This document shows, piece by piece, positions 54,008 through 63,147 of a stretch of DNA of 64,000 nt. A program made the position numbers and the translations under genes. The stretch is from contig JAJXYY010000047.1 in NCBI GenBank assembly GCA_021780315.1, positions 310,001 through 374,000 of the forward strand, in the 5' to 3' direction. Below the pieces are notes generated by a model. It saw nothing but the letters and a program-made list of their open reading frames with translations, was not told the origin of the DNA and ran no database searches. The stretch's first letter is position 1; each line of letters opens with the position of its first letter. Source of the DNA: Acidobacteriota bacterium. GTDB taxonomy: Bacteria; Acidobacteriota; Terriglobia; Terriglobales; Acidobacteriaceae.

Positions 54008-55372
54008 CTACCGATGCATCTGTTTGGCAGATCGAAACGCCACCATCGCCAGCAGGCTGATGACCAGCAGCAGCGCAATCCAGAGTGTATCCGGATGACG
54101 CTCGGTGAGTGGGCGCGTGTCCTGCCGCGGGCGGTAGGCGGCGTTCAACTGCTGCGGCCCGAGCAGCGCGAAGTGGGTGGTGTTGGCCGCGGTAAAGATG
54201 CGCGCATAGTCGTACTGCGGCGCAGGCAAAGCGGAATCACCATAAAAGAGTGTGGGCGAAGGTGCCGCTGTCGTATCGAAACAGAGCATCCGCTGACGCA
54301 TCTCCAGCCGTACGGACGTGATGGGCAGCGGCGCATCATCGCCGTTATCGATGGCCACCTCCACGGTGGCGGGCCCCTGCAGATTGGAGCCGATGGTGGC
54401 GGGGAGACTCAACTGCTGCTGGCGAATCTCGCGGCCAGCCTGGGTAAGATGCACGCGCAGGATGGTTCCGGTAGCGGTGATGGCGGCTGCATCGGGTTGG
54501 CCCTCGGGCCGCTCCGAGACCTGAACGTCGCGGCTGAAGTTGCCCTTGAACGCTGGCGAAAGCTGGAACGAAACCCGCTCCACCGGCACCCGCGTGGGCA
54601 CGACAAAGGTGGCGATGGTGTGCTTGCCGCGCTGGGTGAGTGCGGTGGTCTCGGCGGAGATGGTGAACAGGCTCTGGGCCTCGCGACTGGGCGGCACGGA
54701 CGCAGACAGCACCATCTGCGGCGTAGCCGTAAAGCCGCTGGCACCGGGCGCAGCCGAGACGTTCAGTTCCACATGGAGATTGGCGAAGTTCGACTCCTGC
54801 AGGTGCAGCGTCGTGTTGTGGGAGAGATGCTGCGCGGTCAGGTCAAACAAGGTGAACTCGCCCAGCCGCGTGCTGGTTGCGGCCCCTGGAGCGTCGCTGC
54901 CGGAGACCGTTGCGGTGGCAATGTAGTTCTGCCCTGCGAGTTCCAGCACTACCTCGGTGTAGGGTCGCGCCGGCATGGCGAGATCGAAGACGATGGCATG
55001 ACCGTGCATACCCAGATTGAGTATGCGCGCGGAGTCGGCATCCGGCTGGGCTGGCTCACTGAGCGTGATTGCATAGGGAATCTCACTGCCTGGCTGGCTG
55101 CTGCTGCCGGGCCCGGCGCTTTGTTGATATAGCCGCAGGTCTTTGAGCGAGGGCGCGGCGTTCGGGAAGATGGGAGCGTCCAGCACCGTGCAGGACTGGC
55201 CCGGCGTCGATTGCCCAGGCACCGTACGGCTGGTCCCAGGCTGCGGAGTTACGCTGCGCTGGTAGCGCTGATACTGCGGCTCCGCATCGGGTTCCGCACC
55301 CGGGTCCGCACTGGCGTAGCTGCCCGCAACTGGCACGAGCATGAGAGAGAGCAGCAGCAGCGGCTTCCTCAC
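54008..55372 (-). CDS. DUF3999-family membrane-anchored protein
   Basis: 454 residues. A signal peptide at the N-terminus (LLLLSLMLVPVAGSYA) is followed by a large beta-rich extracytoplasmic part, and one membrane helix near the C-terminus (TLWIALLLVISLLAMVAFR) with a basic tail. This arrangement, and the immediately upstream DUF2339 gene (4-base overlap), identify the DUF2339/DUF3999 pair found in many Gram-negative genomes. Its function is not established. An envelope or carbohydrate-binding role is only a guess. Confidence 0.8.
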   Translation of the reverse strand: MRKPLLLLSLMLVPVAGSYASADPGAEPDAEPQYQRYQRSVTPQPGTSRTVPGQSTPGQSCTVLDAPIFPNAAPSLKDLRLYQQSAGPGSSSQPGSEIPYAITLSEPAQPDADSARILNLGMHGHAIVFDLAMPARPYTEVVLELAGQNYIATATVSGSDAPGAATSTRLGEFTLFDLTAQHLSHNTTLHLQESNFANLHVELNVSAAPGASGFTATPQMVLSASVPPSREAQSLFTISAETTALTQRGKHTIATFVVPTRVPVERVSFQLSPAFKGNFSRDVQVSERPEGQPDAAAITATGTILRVHLTQAGREIRQQQLSLPATIGSNLQGPATVEVAIDNGDDAPLPITSVRLEMRQRMLCFDTTAAPSPTLFYGDSALPAPQYDYARIFTAANTTHFALLGPQQLNAAYRPRQDTRPLTERHPDTLWIALLLVISLLAMVAFRSAKQMHR

Positions 55373-57261
55373 TGCGCCTCCCGTTTGGCCGATGCAGCAG
55401 ATGCTGCATCACGCAGTCCCAGCCAGTCGCCCTGATAGGCGAAGCTGATGACCATGAGCAGCGCACCCAGGCCAAGAAAGCTGGCCACGCGATAGCCCTG
55501 ACTGAGGCTGCGCATGTCGTAGAGAAATGTCTTGCCGATGGTGAAGACCAGCAGCAGCAGCGCCTGCCAGCGGACCAAGGCGACGCGCTTCCAGAAGCCG
55601 ATGGCCAGCAGCCCAGCGCCGTAGAGCATCAGGAAGGCAGAGATGGCCAGCGCTCGCTGCAACACCGCCTCGTGGTTAGTGGATGACTGGTTCCAGTAGG
55701 TGATGATCTCGTCCACGCAGGCCAGTACCGCGACCGCGTTGATGGCGATGGCGGCTCCCCCGGCGATCGCCAGCCACGGCTCCGACGGCTCGGCGCGACT
55801 GGCCCGGACGGACACCCAAACCACCACGCTGAACGCTGCAATACCCGCCAGCGCGGTGGCGAAACGGGAGTTGAAAAACGCTACGGTATACGAAGAATCG
55901 AACAACAGCGGGTGCAGCAATAGCCCCAGCAGCCCCAGGCTGAGCGAAGCCAGTGCAAGCCAGCGAAGAACGCGATGGGCCTCGGCCTGCGAGTCGTTCG
56001 CCAAAGTGCCGTTGGCCAACATGCTGGTCGTGGACAAGCGCGCCGCCAGCCACAGCAGCACGGTGCCTTCCGCGAGCCAGGAGATAGTGATCCAGTGGCC
56101 ACTGGCCTTGAGTGGAATCGCGATGGTAAGGAAGACGATGGCCAGCGAGAGATGCACGGCCACGGCTACGCGCGTCTGTGGCAGCCGCATCCACCCGAGG
56201 TAGAAGACCGCGAACAGCACCATGAGCCAGGGCAGATCGGCGTGGCGGCCGGAGTCTTGCAGCACGGAGTAGAAGGCTAGCGAGCCGAACGCGGCGTTGG
56301 CCAGGGGCAGAAAGATCTCGGTGATGAGCGAAGCCTGCGGGCGACACCACGCTACGCTCGCGCCCGCAATACGAACGTTGCCCAGCGGAACGGTCGCATA
56401 CGCCAGGTAGAAGGCTGCAACGAACAGTGACGTAACGCCTAGCATCGGGGCGGCGAAGAACTGCCAATACCAGCCGATGAAGTAGGCCACCGTGGCGGGG
56501 AATGCAGCCAGCAGCAGACGCGGCCAGGGCTTCATGCGGACGAGCACGACTGTGGCAACGACGATTGCCAGCAGGTAGGTGAAGAGGAAGGTCTCGTGAT
56601 TGCCGCCGGTAGAGAGCAGCAGCGGCGTCGCCAGCCCGCCGATGAGCGCGTAGGCCGCCAGCACCTCGGCGTCCTGCACCCAGGCCATGTAGGTGTTCCA
56701 CGCGGTCACCAGAATCATGACTGCCAGTGCGGCATTGCCCGGCAGCAGGTGGTAAAGCTGGAAGGCGGCCCACAGGGTCAGGTACAGAACGCCGGTGCCG
56801 ATGGCCTTGAGCGAGTAGGAGAAGGCAGCGAAGCCCGTGCGGCGGAACCGCTCCGACCACAGGATGAGCCCGGTCCCGGCTAGTAAACCGACCAGCATCC
56901 GCCCCACCGGGCCGATCCACTGGTTGTCGATTGCCAGCTTGAGGAACCAGGTCGCACCGATCAATAGCGCGACGATGCCCACGCGACTGAAGATCTGCGA
57001 ACCCAGCCGGTCTTCCAGCGAAGTCTGTGCTGGCAGAGACGTAAATACATGTACTGGTGCGGCAGTGCGCGGTGGCGGAGGAGGGGGCGGAGAGGCATTG
57101 CCGCTCACCGTTGGGACTACCACACGGATCGCCGCTGGCTCGGCTGGCTGCAGATGGCGGAGTTGTTGCTCCAAGGACTCCACCCGAGCCCGCAGCGCGG
57201 CGACTTCGGCTGCGAGTTGCAGGTCGCTGGTGGTCGGCTGAGGCTGCCCGTCTGAACCCAT
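55369..57261 (-). CDS. DUF2339-family polytopic membrane protein
   Basis: 630 residues from ATG 57261; an in-frame GTG at 57288 would add nine. A coiled-coil N-terminus (LQLAAEVAALRARVESLEQQL) is followed by a Pro-rich linker, then the entry motif SLEDRLGSQIFSRVGIVALLIGATWFLKLAIDNQWIGP. About fourteen or more hydrophobic segments follow to the end. Its stop overlaps the DUF3999 start by 4 bases, so the two are translated together. No enzymatic motif is visible. The family function is unknown. Confidence 0.85.
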   Translation of the reverse strand: MGSDGQPQPTTSDLQLAAEVAALRARVESLEQQLRHLQPAEPAAIRVVVPTVSGNASPPPPPPPRTAAPVHVFTSLPAQTSLEDRLGSQIFSRVGIVALLIGATWFLKLAIDNQWIGPVGRMLVGLLAGTGLILWSERFRRTGFAAFSYSLKAIGTGVLYLTLWAAFQLYHLLPGNAALAVMILVTAWNTYMAWVQDAEVLAAYALIGGLATPLLLSTGGNHETFLFTYLLAIVVATVVLVRMKPWPRLLLAAFPATVAYFIGWYWQFFAAPMLGVTSLFVAAFYLAYATVPLGNVRIAGASVAWCRPQASLITEIFLPLANAAFGSLAFYSVLQDSGRHADLPWLMVLFAVFYLGWMRLPQTRVAVAVHLSLAIVFLTIAIPLKASGHWITISWLAEGTVLLWLAARLSTTSMLANGTLANDSQAEAHRVLRWLALASLSLGLLGLLLHPLLFDSSYTVAFFNSRFATALAGIAAFSVVVWVSVRASRAEPSEPWLAIAGGAAIAINAVAVLACVDEIITYWNQSSTNHEAVLQRALAISAFLMLYGAGLLAIGFWKRVALVRWQALLLLVFTIGKTFLYDMRSLSQGYRVASFLGLGALLMVISFAYQGDWLGLRDAASAASAKREAQ

Positions 57262-57325
57262 GGCAACTACTGTAACCCTTCCACCCACTTGGCGTATCGG
57301 GTAGCGATGATAGTCTTTTGGCCAG

Positions 57326-58108
57326 ATGACTACACAGTCCAGGCCAATCGAAATATTACTGGTAGATGACGATGAGCTAAGCCGTGAGGTGCTGGAACTG
57401 CTGCTGGCCGCGGAAGGCTACGCGGTGATTGCCGTCGATGCGGGCGAGGCGGCGCTGGCCGAGATGGAGCAGCGTACGGGACGCTTGCCCGCGGTGATCC
57501 TGACCGACGTCCAGATGCCGGGGCTCTCGGGAGCAGAGCTGGCGAGCCAACTGCGGTGTCGCTGTGGCGACGGCATGGTGTTGCTGGGCATGAGCGGCAG
57601 CCGCCCCGCCCCGGCCATCCTGGAGGCTTTCGACGGCTTCCTGATGAAGCCTTTTACTATGCAGGACTTAGCTACCACGCTGGATACCTGCGCCCAGACA
57701 GCTCTCCCGGCGACACCCCAAACGATTCTCCAAACGACAGCACCGCTTTCAGCAACAAACACCAGCAGTCGTCCCAGTCTGGATGAGGCCACCTACCGGC
57801 AGATGAGCAACATGATGCCTCGGCAACAAGTACATCAGCTTTATGCCATGGCGTTGCAGGATGTGGAGAAGCGCATGGCTGCCATGCGGATGGCGGCAGA
57901 GCGTGGCGACACTGCCGAGTACCTGCGGGAGGCCCACGCGATCAAGGGTGGTTGCGGGATGATTGGGGCGCTGGAGTTGCAAAGCCTTGCAGCATATGTG
58001 GAAGAAGAAGGTACAGGTGCTAATCATGTAGCTTCTCTCCATGAAATGATGCTGGCCTGCGAGCGGCTGCGGCGTATTCTGGTCGCACATGTAGACAGCG
58101 TTGCATAG
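57326..58108 (+). CDS. REC-Hpt phosphorelay protein
   Basis: 260 residues. The receiver domain (about 8-120) has the acidic pair in LLVDDDELSRE, phospho-acceptor Asp in VILTDVQMPGLSG, a Ser/Thr position in LGMSGS and the Lys in FLMKPFT. A Thr/Ser-rich linker follows, then an Hpt domain (about 155-255) with the phospho-His in REAHAIKGGCGMIGA. Such a fusion can accept phosphate from a kinase and pass it on. No hybrid kinase is near. The NarL regulator gene follows by 36 bases and is a plausible partner. Confidence 0.88.
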   Translation: MTTQSRPIEILLVDDDELSREVLELLLAAEGYAVIAVDAGEAALAEMEQRTGRLPAVILTDVQMPGLSGAELASQLRCRCGDGMVLLGMSGSRPAPAILEAFDGFLMKPFTMQDLATTLDTCAQTALPATPQTILQTTAPLSATNTSSRPSLDEATYRQMSNMMPRQQVHQLYAMALQDVEKRMAAMRMAAERGDTAEYLREAHAIKGGCGMIGALELQSLAAYVEEEGTGANHVASLHEMMLACERLRRILVAHVDSVA

Positions 58109-58144
58109 CTGAGAAGCTCCCGCACTTGTCAGGAGAAGTAACCG

Positions 58145-58852
58145 ATGAATCAAGTCGCAAGAAAGTCCAGTAGCGCAAACATGGCCGTTGCTCCCATCCG
58201 AATTGTAGTGGCGGACGATCATCCAGTAGTCCGCTTTGGCGTCAAGAACATGCTGATGAATGAGCCCGGCATTGAAGTTGTGGGCGAGGCCGAGGACGGC
58301 GACGTCGCCATCACCCAGACGCTGGAACTGGAGCCGGATATTCTGCTGCTCGACCTGCAGATGCCGCGCCTGCCTGGACTGGAGGCGATGCGCGCCATCA
58401 TGAGCCGCTCACCGCGAGTCAAGATCATCCTGCTGACGGGTACCATCTCGACCCAGCAGATCATCGAAGCACTGCAGATCGGTGCGCGCGGCATCATCCT
58501 CAAAGACTCGGTCGCAGGCGATCTCTCGAGTGCTCTGCGGGCTGTGCTCTCGGGCGACTACTGGATCGGCGGCGAGCGCGTCGTAAACCTGCTGCGAGCG
58601 CTGCGCGAGCTGATGGAAAAGGCCGCAGCCGTGCCTGAACGCAAGACCTACGGGCTCACGCCGCGCGAGCTCGAAGTCGTCACCTGCATCGTCGAAGGCT
58701 GCAGCAACAAGGACATTGCCAAGCAATTCACCATCAGCGAAGAGACTGTGAAGCGTCATCTCTCCAATGTCTTCGACAAGACCGGCGTATCAACCCGTCT
58801 GGAGCTGGCCCTGTTTGCCATTGCACACAAGCTGGTGGTCCTCGAGAACTAG
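58145..58852 (+). CDS. NarL/FixJ-type response regulator
   Basis: 235-residue regulator. The receiver domain has IVVADDHPVVRFGV, phospho-Asp in LLLDLQMPRLPG, Thr in ILLTGT and Lys in IILKDS. The LuxR helix-turn-helix at about 165-225 reads GLTPRELEVVTCIVEGCSNK...SEETVKRHLSNVFDKTGVSTR, with all conserved positions. A 12-residue N-terminal extension (MNQVARKSSSAN) precedes the fold. It is probably co-transcribed with the REC-Hpt gene. Its targets are unknown. Confidence 0.92.
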   Translation: MNQVARKSSSANMAVAPIRIVVADDHPVVRFGVKNMLMNEPGIEVVGEAEDGDVAITQTLELEPDILLLDLQMPRLPGLEAMRAIMSRSPRVKIILLTGTISTQQIIEALQIGARGIILKDSVAGDLSSALRAVLSGDYWIGGERVVNLLRALRELMEKAAAVPERKTYGLTPRELEVVTCIVEGCSNKDIAKQFTISEETVKRHLSNVFDKTGVSTRLELALFAIAHKLVVLEN

Positions 58853-58894
58853 CTCGCCTCTCGATCGCATCAAACCACAACCGTTTCCGATGCC

Positions 58895-58922
58895 GACGCT
58901 CAGCCTCCGCTGGGCGTCGGTC
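58895..58922 (+). terminator. Hairpin after the NarL-type gene (weak terminator)
   Basis: CCGACGCTCAGC (58895-58906), loop CTCC, GCTGGGCGTCGG (58911-58922) with one G-T pair. Only TCGTGTT follows, so the T-run is poor. Confidence 0.45.
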
Positions 58923-58949
58923 GTGTTATGGCTCCAGTAGAATGGAACC

Positions 58950-60023
58950 ATGAGCGTTGGCGAGTCTGGGGACATAGTAGATCTGCTGGTAATTGGCGCG
59001 GGACCGACAGGACTGGCCTGTGCCATTGAAGCCCAGCGTGCGGGCTTCACCGCCCTTCTGGTGGACAAGGGTTGCCTGTGCAACTCGCTGTTTCACTACC
59101 CCGCTCACATGACCTTCTTCACCACGCCGGAGCTGCTCGAGATCGGTGGGATGCCCTTCTCCAGCCCCAACCAGAAGCCCACCCGCAACGAGGCGCTGGA
59201 GTACTACCGCAAGGTAACCGAACACTACGCACTGAATGTTTGCCAGTACGAAACCGTCGACCGTGTGTCCGGCAGCGACGGCAACTTTACCGTGCATACC
59301 ACCGATCAGTTTGGCCGCAGCGCCCAGCGCCGCGCACGCAAACTGGTGGTCGCCACCGGCTACTACGATCTGCCCAATTACCTGAATATCCCCGGCGAAG
59401 ACCTGCCCAAGGTCAAGCACTACTACCACGAGCCGCACCCGTACTATGGGCTGGACGTACTGGTGATCGGCGGCAAGAACTCCGCAGCCATTGCTGCGCT
59501 GGAGCTGTGGCGGCACGGAGCACGCGTCACCCTGGTGCATCGTGGCGCGGAGATGCACCGGCACGTCAAGTACTGGATACTGCCAGACATCAACAATCGC
59601 CTGAAGAATGGCGAGATCAAGGGATACTTTACCAGTACGGTTACAAATATCGCCGAAGACGCGGTCACACTGGAGACTCCGCAGGGCGAGGTCATACTGT
59701 CCAATCACTTCGTCTTTGCGCTGACCGGTTATCACCCAGACTTTACGTTTATCGAGTCGCTGGGCGTGACTCTGGACGAGCAGAATGATCGCGTGCCAAG
59801 CTGCGATCCGGCCACGCTGGAGAGTAATATCGCCGGTATTTATCTGGCGGGAGTGATCGTCGCGGGCGAACGCACCAACGAGATCTTCATCGAGAATGGC
59901 CGCTTCCACGGCAAGCTGATTGCCGACCATCTACGCCTGCGGCTCGCCGCAAGCGAGCCAGCTGACCAGCCTGTGCTCGCGAGTGCTCTACCCAACAACG
60001 GCCGCCTGCGCAACCAGGAATAA
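58950..60023 (+). CDS. ypdA: YpdA-family NAD(P)H-dependent flavin reductase (bacillithiol disulfide reductase-like)
   Basis: 357-residue FAD protein of the thioredoxin-reductase type but without the CxxC redox pair. The FAD motif is VIGAGPTGLACAIEA. The YpdA signature runs through CLCNSLFHYPAHMTFF. The NAD(P)H motif is VIGGKNSAAIAALEL. The C-terminal HPDFTFIESLGV completes the family pattern. YpdA reduces bacillithiol disulfide in Firmicutes. Its presence here suggests a bacillithiol-like thiol, but no bsh gene is in the window. The symbol is by family. Confidence 0.9.
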   Translation: MSVGESGDIVDLLVIGAGPTGLACAIEAQRAGFTALLVDKGCLCNSLFHYPAHMTFFTTPELLEIGGMPFSSPNQKPTRNEALEYYRKVTEHYALNVCQYETVDRVSGSDGNFTVHTTDQFGRSAQRRARKLVVATGYYDLPNYLNIPGEDLPKVKHYYHEPHPYYGLDVLVIGGKNSAAIAALELWRHGARVTLVHRGAEMHRHVKYWILPDINNRLKNGEIKGYFTSTVTNIAEDAVTLETPQGEVILSNHFVFALTGYHPDFTFIESLGVTLDEQNDRVPSCDPATLESNIAGIYLAGVIVAGERTNEIFIENGRFHGKLIADHLRLRLAASEPADQPVLASALPNNGRLRNQE

Positions 60024-60056
60024 CGGACGCACGCGCAGCAGCGGTAATTTGTAACC

Positions 60057-60920
60057 TTATCCGATCACGCGGCGGAGAAAGCCGCGAATGCCAAGCCAGG
60101 TAAGCAGGCACAACGCTACCGTCAACATGGTCAAAATCAGCGCGGGAGGCATGTGCGGCAGCGATGGGGTGATGGCCGCGCGCAGACCTTCGCTCATATA
60201 CACGATGGGATTCACCAGCACCCCCACCTGCAACCACCGGATGTGCGTCAGCGCGGCCCAGGGGTAGTAGACGCAGCCCAGAAAGGTAATCGGAATCACG
60301 ACCACACCGAAGATCAGCCCGATCTGCTGGGGCTTGACGGTGGTTCCGATCGTCAGGCCGAGCGCTCCTGCGGTCAGGCTGGCCAGCACTACCACCACCA
60401 GCAAAAATGGCCAGTTGCCCACATGTGTCGTTGGATGCACCGCAGGCACGTAGTACGCCAGCGGATACACGATGGCCGCAGCCACCATACTCTGCAGCGC
60501 GGAGAAGCAGATCTTCTCAATGGCCACGGCTGCCACGGGCAGCGGACACATGACCCGGTCGTCGATCTCGCGGGTGACACCAAACTCCTGCGCCAGCGGC
60601 AGCGCAACCGCTGCGATGCCGCTGAACATGATCGCCACTGCCATCAGCCCCGGGAGCAGCACGGTCGAGAAGGCGTTGCCGGCCATCGCCGCGGTGGGGT
60701 TCATTGCGGCTCCGCCATTCATGTGCGGAATCACATAGGTGAACACAAACAGAAACAGCAGTGGATTCATGCACACGCGGATCACGAACGGAAACAGTTC
60801 GCGTCGCAGCACAAATAGATCGCGCAGAAAGAGTCCCGCAAAGGCGCGGCTGTACTGGACCAGTGCGGTAGTCTGCGGCGGTGCTGCGGCGGTACGGGAT
60901 GGGTTGGCCAGTTGGGTCAT
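60057..60920 (-). CDS. ABC-2 type transporter permease
   Basis: 287-residue inner-membrane permease of the NodJ/DrrB group with six hydrophobic segments. Visible parts are LLFLFVFTYVIPHMNGG, LLPGLMAVAIMFSGIAAVALPLAQEF (the conserved motif before EF-GVTREIDDRVMCPLP), and LTIGTTVKPQQIGLIFGVVVIP. Drugs, lipids or polysaccharides may be the cargo. It forms an exporter with the ATPase encoded just upstream (12 bases between genes). No third, membrane-fusion component is seen. Confidence 0.9.
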   Translation of the reverse strand: MTQLANPSRTAAAPPQTTALVQYSRAFAGLFLRDLFVLRRELFPFVIRVCMNPLLFLFVFTYVIPHMNGGAAMNPTAAMAGNAFSTVLLPGLMAVAIMFSGIAAVALPLAQEFGVTREIDDRVMCPLPVAAVAIEKICFSALQSMVAAAIVYPLAYYVPAVHPTTHVGNWPFLLVVVVLASLTAGALGLTIGTTVKPQQIGLIFGVVVIPITFLGCVYYPWAALTHIRWLQVGVLVNPIVYMSEGLRAAITPSLPHMPPALILTMLTVALCLLTWLGIRGFLRRVIG

Positions 60921-60932
60921 GGACTCTCTCGA

Positions 60933-61874
60933 CTACTCGCGCAGGTCTCGGCCCGTTAGACGGATAAAGACCGTCTCCAGGCTGGTTTCAGTGATGGTCA
61001 GGTCGCGCAGGCCATAGGGGTTGGCGGCCTGGACGATCTCCGCCAGCAGACCATCGGCGCTGTGCGCAAAGATGCGTACCCCCTTGTCGGTCGTCTCGGC
61101 TGCGCTGATGCCGGCAACTTTGCCGAGCGTCTCCACCAGGGTCGCGACTTCCTCGCGACGATGCAGATCGAGCGAGTACACCTTCTCCGCGCCGATCGAA
61201 GCCTTCAACGCGGCGGGCGTGTCCTCCACGAGAATTCTTCCATGGTCGATGATGGCGACACGGTCACAGAGTTCGTCGGCTTCCTCCATGTAATGGGTCG
61301 TCAGCACTACGGTAATGCCCTCTTCGCGCAGTGCGCGCACGGCCTCCCACATGGCGATGCGGCTCTGTGGATCAAGGCCTGCGCTTGGTTCGTCCAGAAA
61401 CAGAACCTTGGGCCGGTGGGCGATGGCACGAGCGATCTGCACCCGCTGGGCCAGCCCGCCGGAGAGCTGCGATGGGTACGCATCCGCACGCTCCGTCAGG
61501 TGAAACTGCGCCAGCAACTGGTGCGTGCGGTGGGTTGCTTCGGCACGGGAGAAGCCGAAGTAGAGACAGTGAAAGTGGATATTTTCGAAGATGGTACAGG
61601 AGCGATCCAGTGTGTTGTATTGCGGCACCACGCCGATGCCTCGACGCGCGATCGCCGGTGATGCTACCACGTCGACCCCGGCAATCTTGACCTGGCCCGC
61701 AGTGGGCAGCGCCCGCGTGGTGCAGATGCTGATGGTGGTCGTCTTGCCCGCGCCATTGGGGCCGAGCAGTCCATACAGCTCGCCCTCCGCCACGTTCAGG
61801 TCGATGCCATCCACCGCCACCACGCGCTGCTTGCCTTCGTAGACCTTCTGCAGGCCTTTAATCTCAACGATCAC
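60933..61874 (-). CDS. ABC transporter ATP-binding protein
   Basis: 313-residue ATPase. Walker A is GPNGAGKTT, the signature is LSGGLAQRVQIARA, and Walker B is VLFLDEPSAGLD, with a switch His in VLTTHYMEEADELCD. A C-terminal domain of about 80 residues (SLDLHRREEVATLVETL) is the DrrA/NodI-type extension. It drives the adjacent ABC-2 permease, and order and spacing indicate one operon. Confidence 0.94.
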   Translation of the reverse strand: MIVEIKGLQKVYEGKQRVVAVDGIDLNVAEGELYGLLGPNGAGKTTTISICTTRALPTAGQVKIAGVDVVASPAIARRGIGVVPQYNTLDRSCTIFENIHFHCLYFGFSRAEATHRTHQLLAQFHLTERADAYPSQLSGGLAQRVQIARAIAHRPKVLFLDEPSAGLDPQSRIAMWEAVRALREEGITVVLTTHYMEEADELCDRVAIIDHGRILVEDTPAALKASIGAEKVYSLDLHRREEVATLVETLGKVAGISAAETTDKGVRIFAHSADGLLAEIVQAANPYGLRDLTITETSLETVFIRLTGRDLRE

Positions 61875-61978
61875 TGCGTATCATCTCCGCCTGCGTCCCG
61901 TATTCCGATTATAGGCAACCAGCCGCAGGCCGCCGCGGCTCAATTTCGCCGCGACAGAAGCCTGATTGCAGGCAAAAT

Positions 61979-63007
61979 TTAAACGATGCGAATTACGATC
62001 TTGCCAAAGTGGGCGGCTGACTCCATGTGATGGAAGGCTGCCTGCGCCTGATCGAACGCGAAGACGCGATCCACCACCGGATGCAGTTGTGCGCCTGCAA
62101 TGGCCTCATTCATCTGCTCGAACATGGCCCGCGAGCCAACGTAGATGCCCTGCACGCGTAGCTGCTTGTGCAGAATGGGAGTGAGCGGCAGCGGCTCAGT
62201 GGTTGCCCGGCCGGAGAGTACGCCGATCTGGGCGACCAGTCCGCCGACACGGGTCGCCTGCAGCGATTGGCCAAACGTGCCCGCGCCTCCGACTTCGATG
62301 ATGCGGTCCGCGCCTACGCCGTCGGTCATTGCGATCATCCACTTGGCCCACTCCGGCGTCTGCCGGTAGTTCAGTCCGGCGTCGAGGCCCAGCGTCCGCG
62401 CGCGCTCCAGCTTTTCATCGCTGGAGGACGTGCCCAGCACCCGCATTCCCAGCAGCCGGGCAAACTGCAGCGCGAACAACGACACGCCGCCCGTACCCTG
62501 GATGACGACTGTATCGCCTGCGTGCGCCGGAGACGGGGGATCCCCCGCATGATGCAACGCATTCCACGCCGTTACGGCTGCGCATGGCAGCGTGGCTGCC
62601 TCGTCGTAGCTCAGGTGCTGCGGAAAGCGGACGACGCTCTCGGCCTGCAGCAACGCGTACTCGGTCAACATGCCGTCCACGTCTCCGCCCAGCGCACTGC
62701 CGTTCTTTTTGGAGGTGGCGACACCGTCGATCCAGTTGGGCATAAAGATGCCACAGACACGATCGCCCGGCTGCACCCGCGTCACCCCTTCGCCAACCGC
62801 AACCACCTCGCCCGCACCGTCCGAGCAGGGGATGCGCGGCAGTGCCATCCGCGGGTTGTACATGCCCTTGACGACCATGAAATCACGGTAATTGAGTGAG
62901 ACGGCATGGACGCGAATCAGCGCGGTGCCTGCACTGACCTGGGGGACAGGCAACTCCGCTGTCTGTAGCTGATCGATACCAAACTGGGTTACCTGATAGG
63001 CGCGCAT
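61979..63007 (-). CDS. Zinc-independent alcohol/quinone dehydrogenase (MDR family)
   Basis: 342-residue medium-chain dehydrogenase/reductase. The catalytic-zinc Cys position is replaced by SLNYRDFMV, as in quinone oxidoreductases that need no zinc. The NAD(P) motif is VVIQGTGGVSLFALQFARLLG. Substrate is not determined; an NAD(P)H-dependent reduction of quinones or enals is likely from family. The start ATG 63007 is divergent from the 63148 gene. Its 3' end lies 104 bases from the ABC ATPase gene start. Confidence 0.9.
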   Translation of the reverse strand: MRAYQVTQFGIDQLQTAELPVPQVSAGTALIRVHAVSLNYRDFMVVKGMYNPRMALPRIPCSDGAGEVVAVGEGVTRVQPGDRVCGIFMPNWIDGVATSKKNGSALGGDVDGMLTEYALLQAESVVRFPQHLSYDEAATLPCAAVTAWNALHHAGDPPSPAHAGDTVVIQGTGGVSLFALQFARLLGMRVLGTSSSDEKLERARTLGLDAGLNYRQTPEWAKWMIAMTDGVGADRIIEVGGAGTFGQSLQATRVGGLVAQIGVLSGRATTEPLPLTPILHKQLRVQGIYVGSRAMFEQMNEAIAGAQLHPVVDRVFAFDQAQAAFHHMESAAHFGKIVIRIV

Positions 63008-63056
63008 AGAGACCTCTACTTTCTGTTTCCTAAGTTGCTGTTACGTCGACAGTACC

Positions 63057-63079
63057 AGCGGCAAGACCAGCTCTTGCCG
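63057..63079. repeat. 9-bp hairpin between divergent genes
   Basis: GCGGCAAGA (63057-63065), loop CCAGC, TCTTGCCGC (63071-63079), a perfect stem in the 140-base divergent region. It could be a regulator site or an extragenic palindrome. Confidence 0.4.
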
Positions 63080-63147
63080 CACACCGGCGGTATCGTCTGG
63101 CCTGCAAAAAGAAGGATACCGCGCGAGGCTCGGCGTAGAATGAAAAC

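Noticed and set aside
60024..60056. dif-like GGTAATTTGTAACC sequence near the skew change
   Set aside because: The arms are only partly symmetric and do not match the XerC/XerD consensus.
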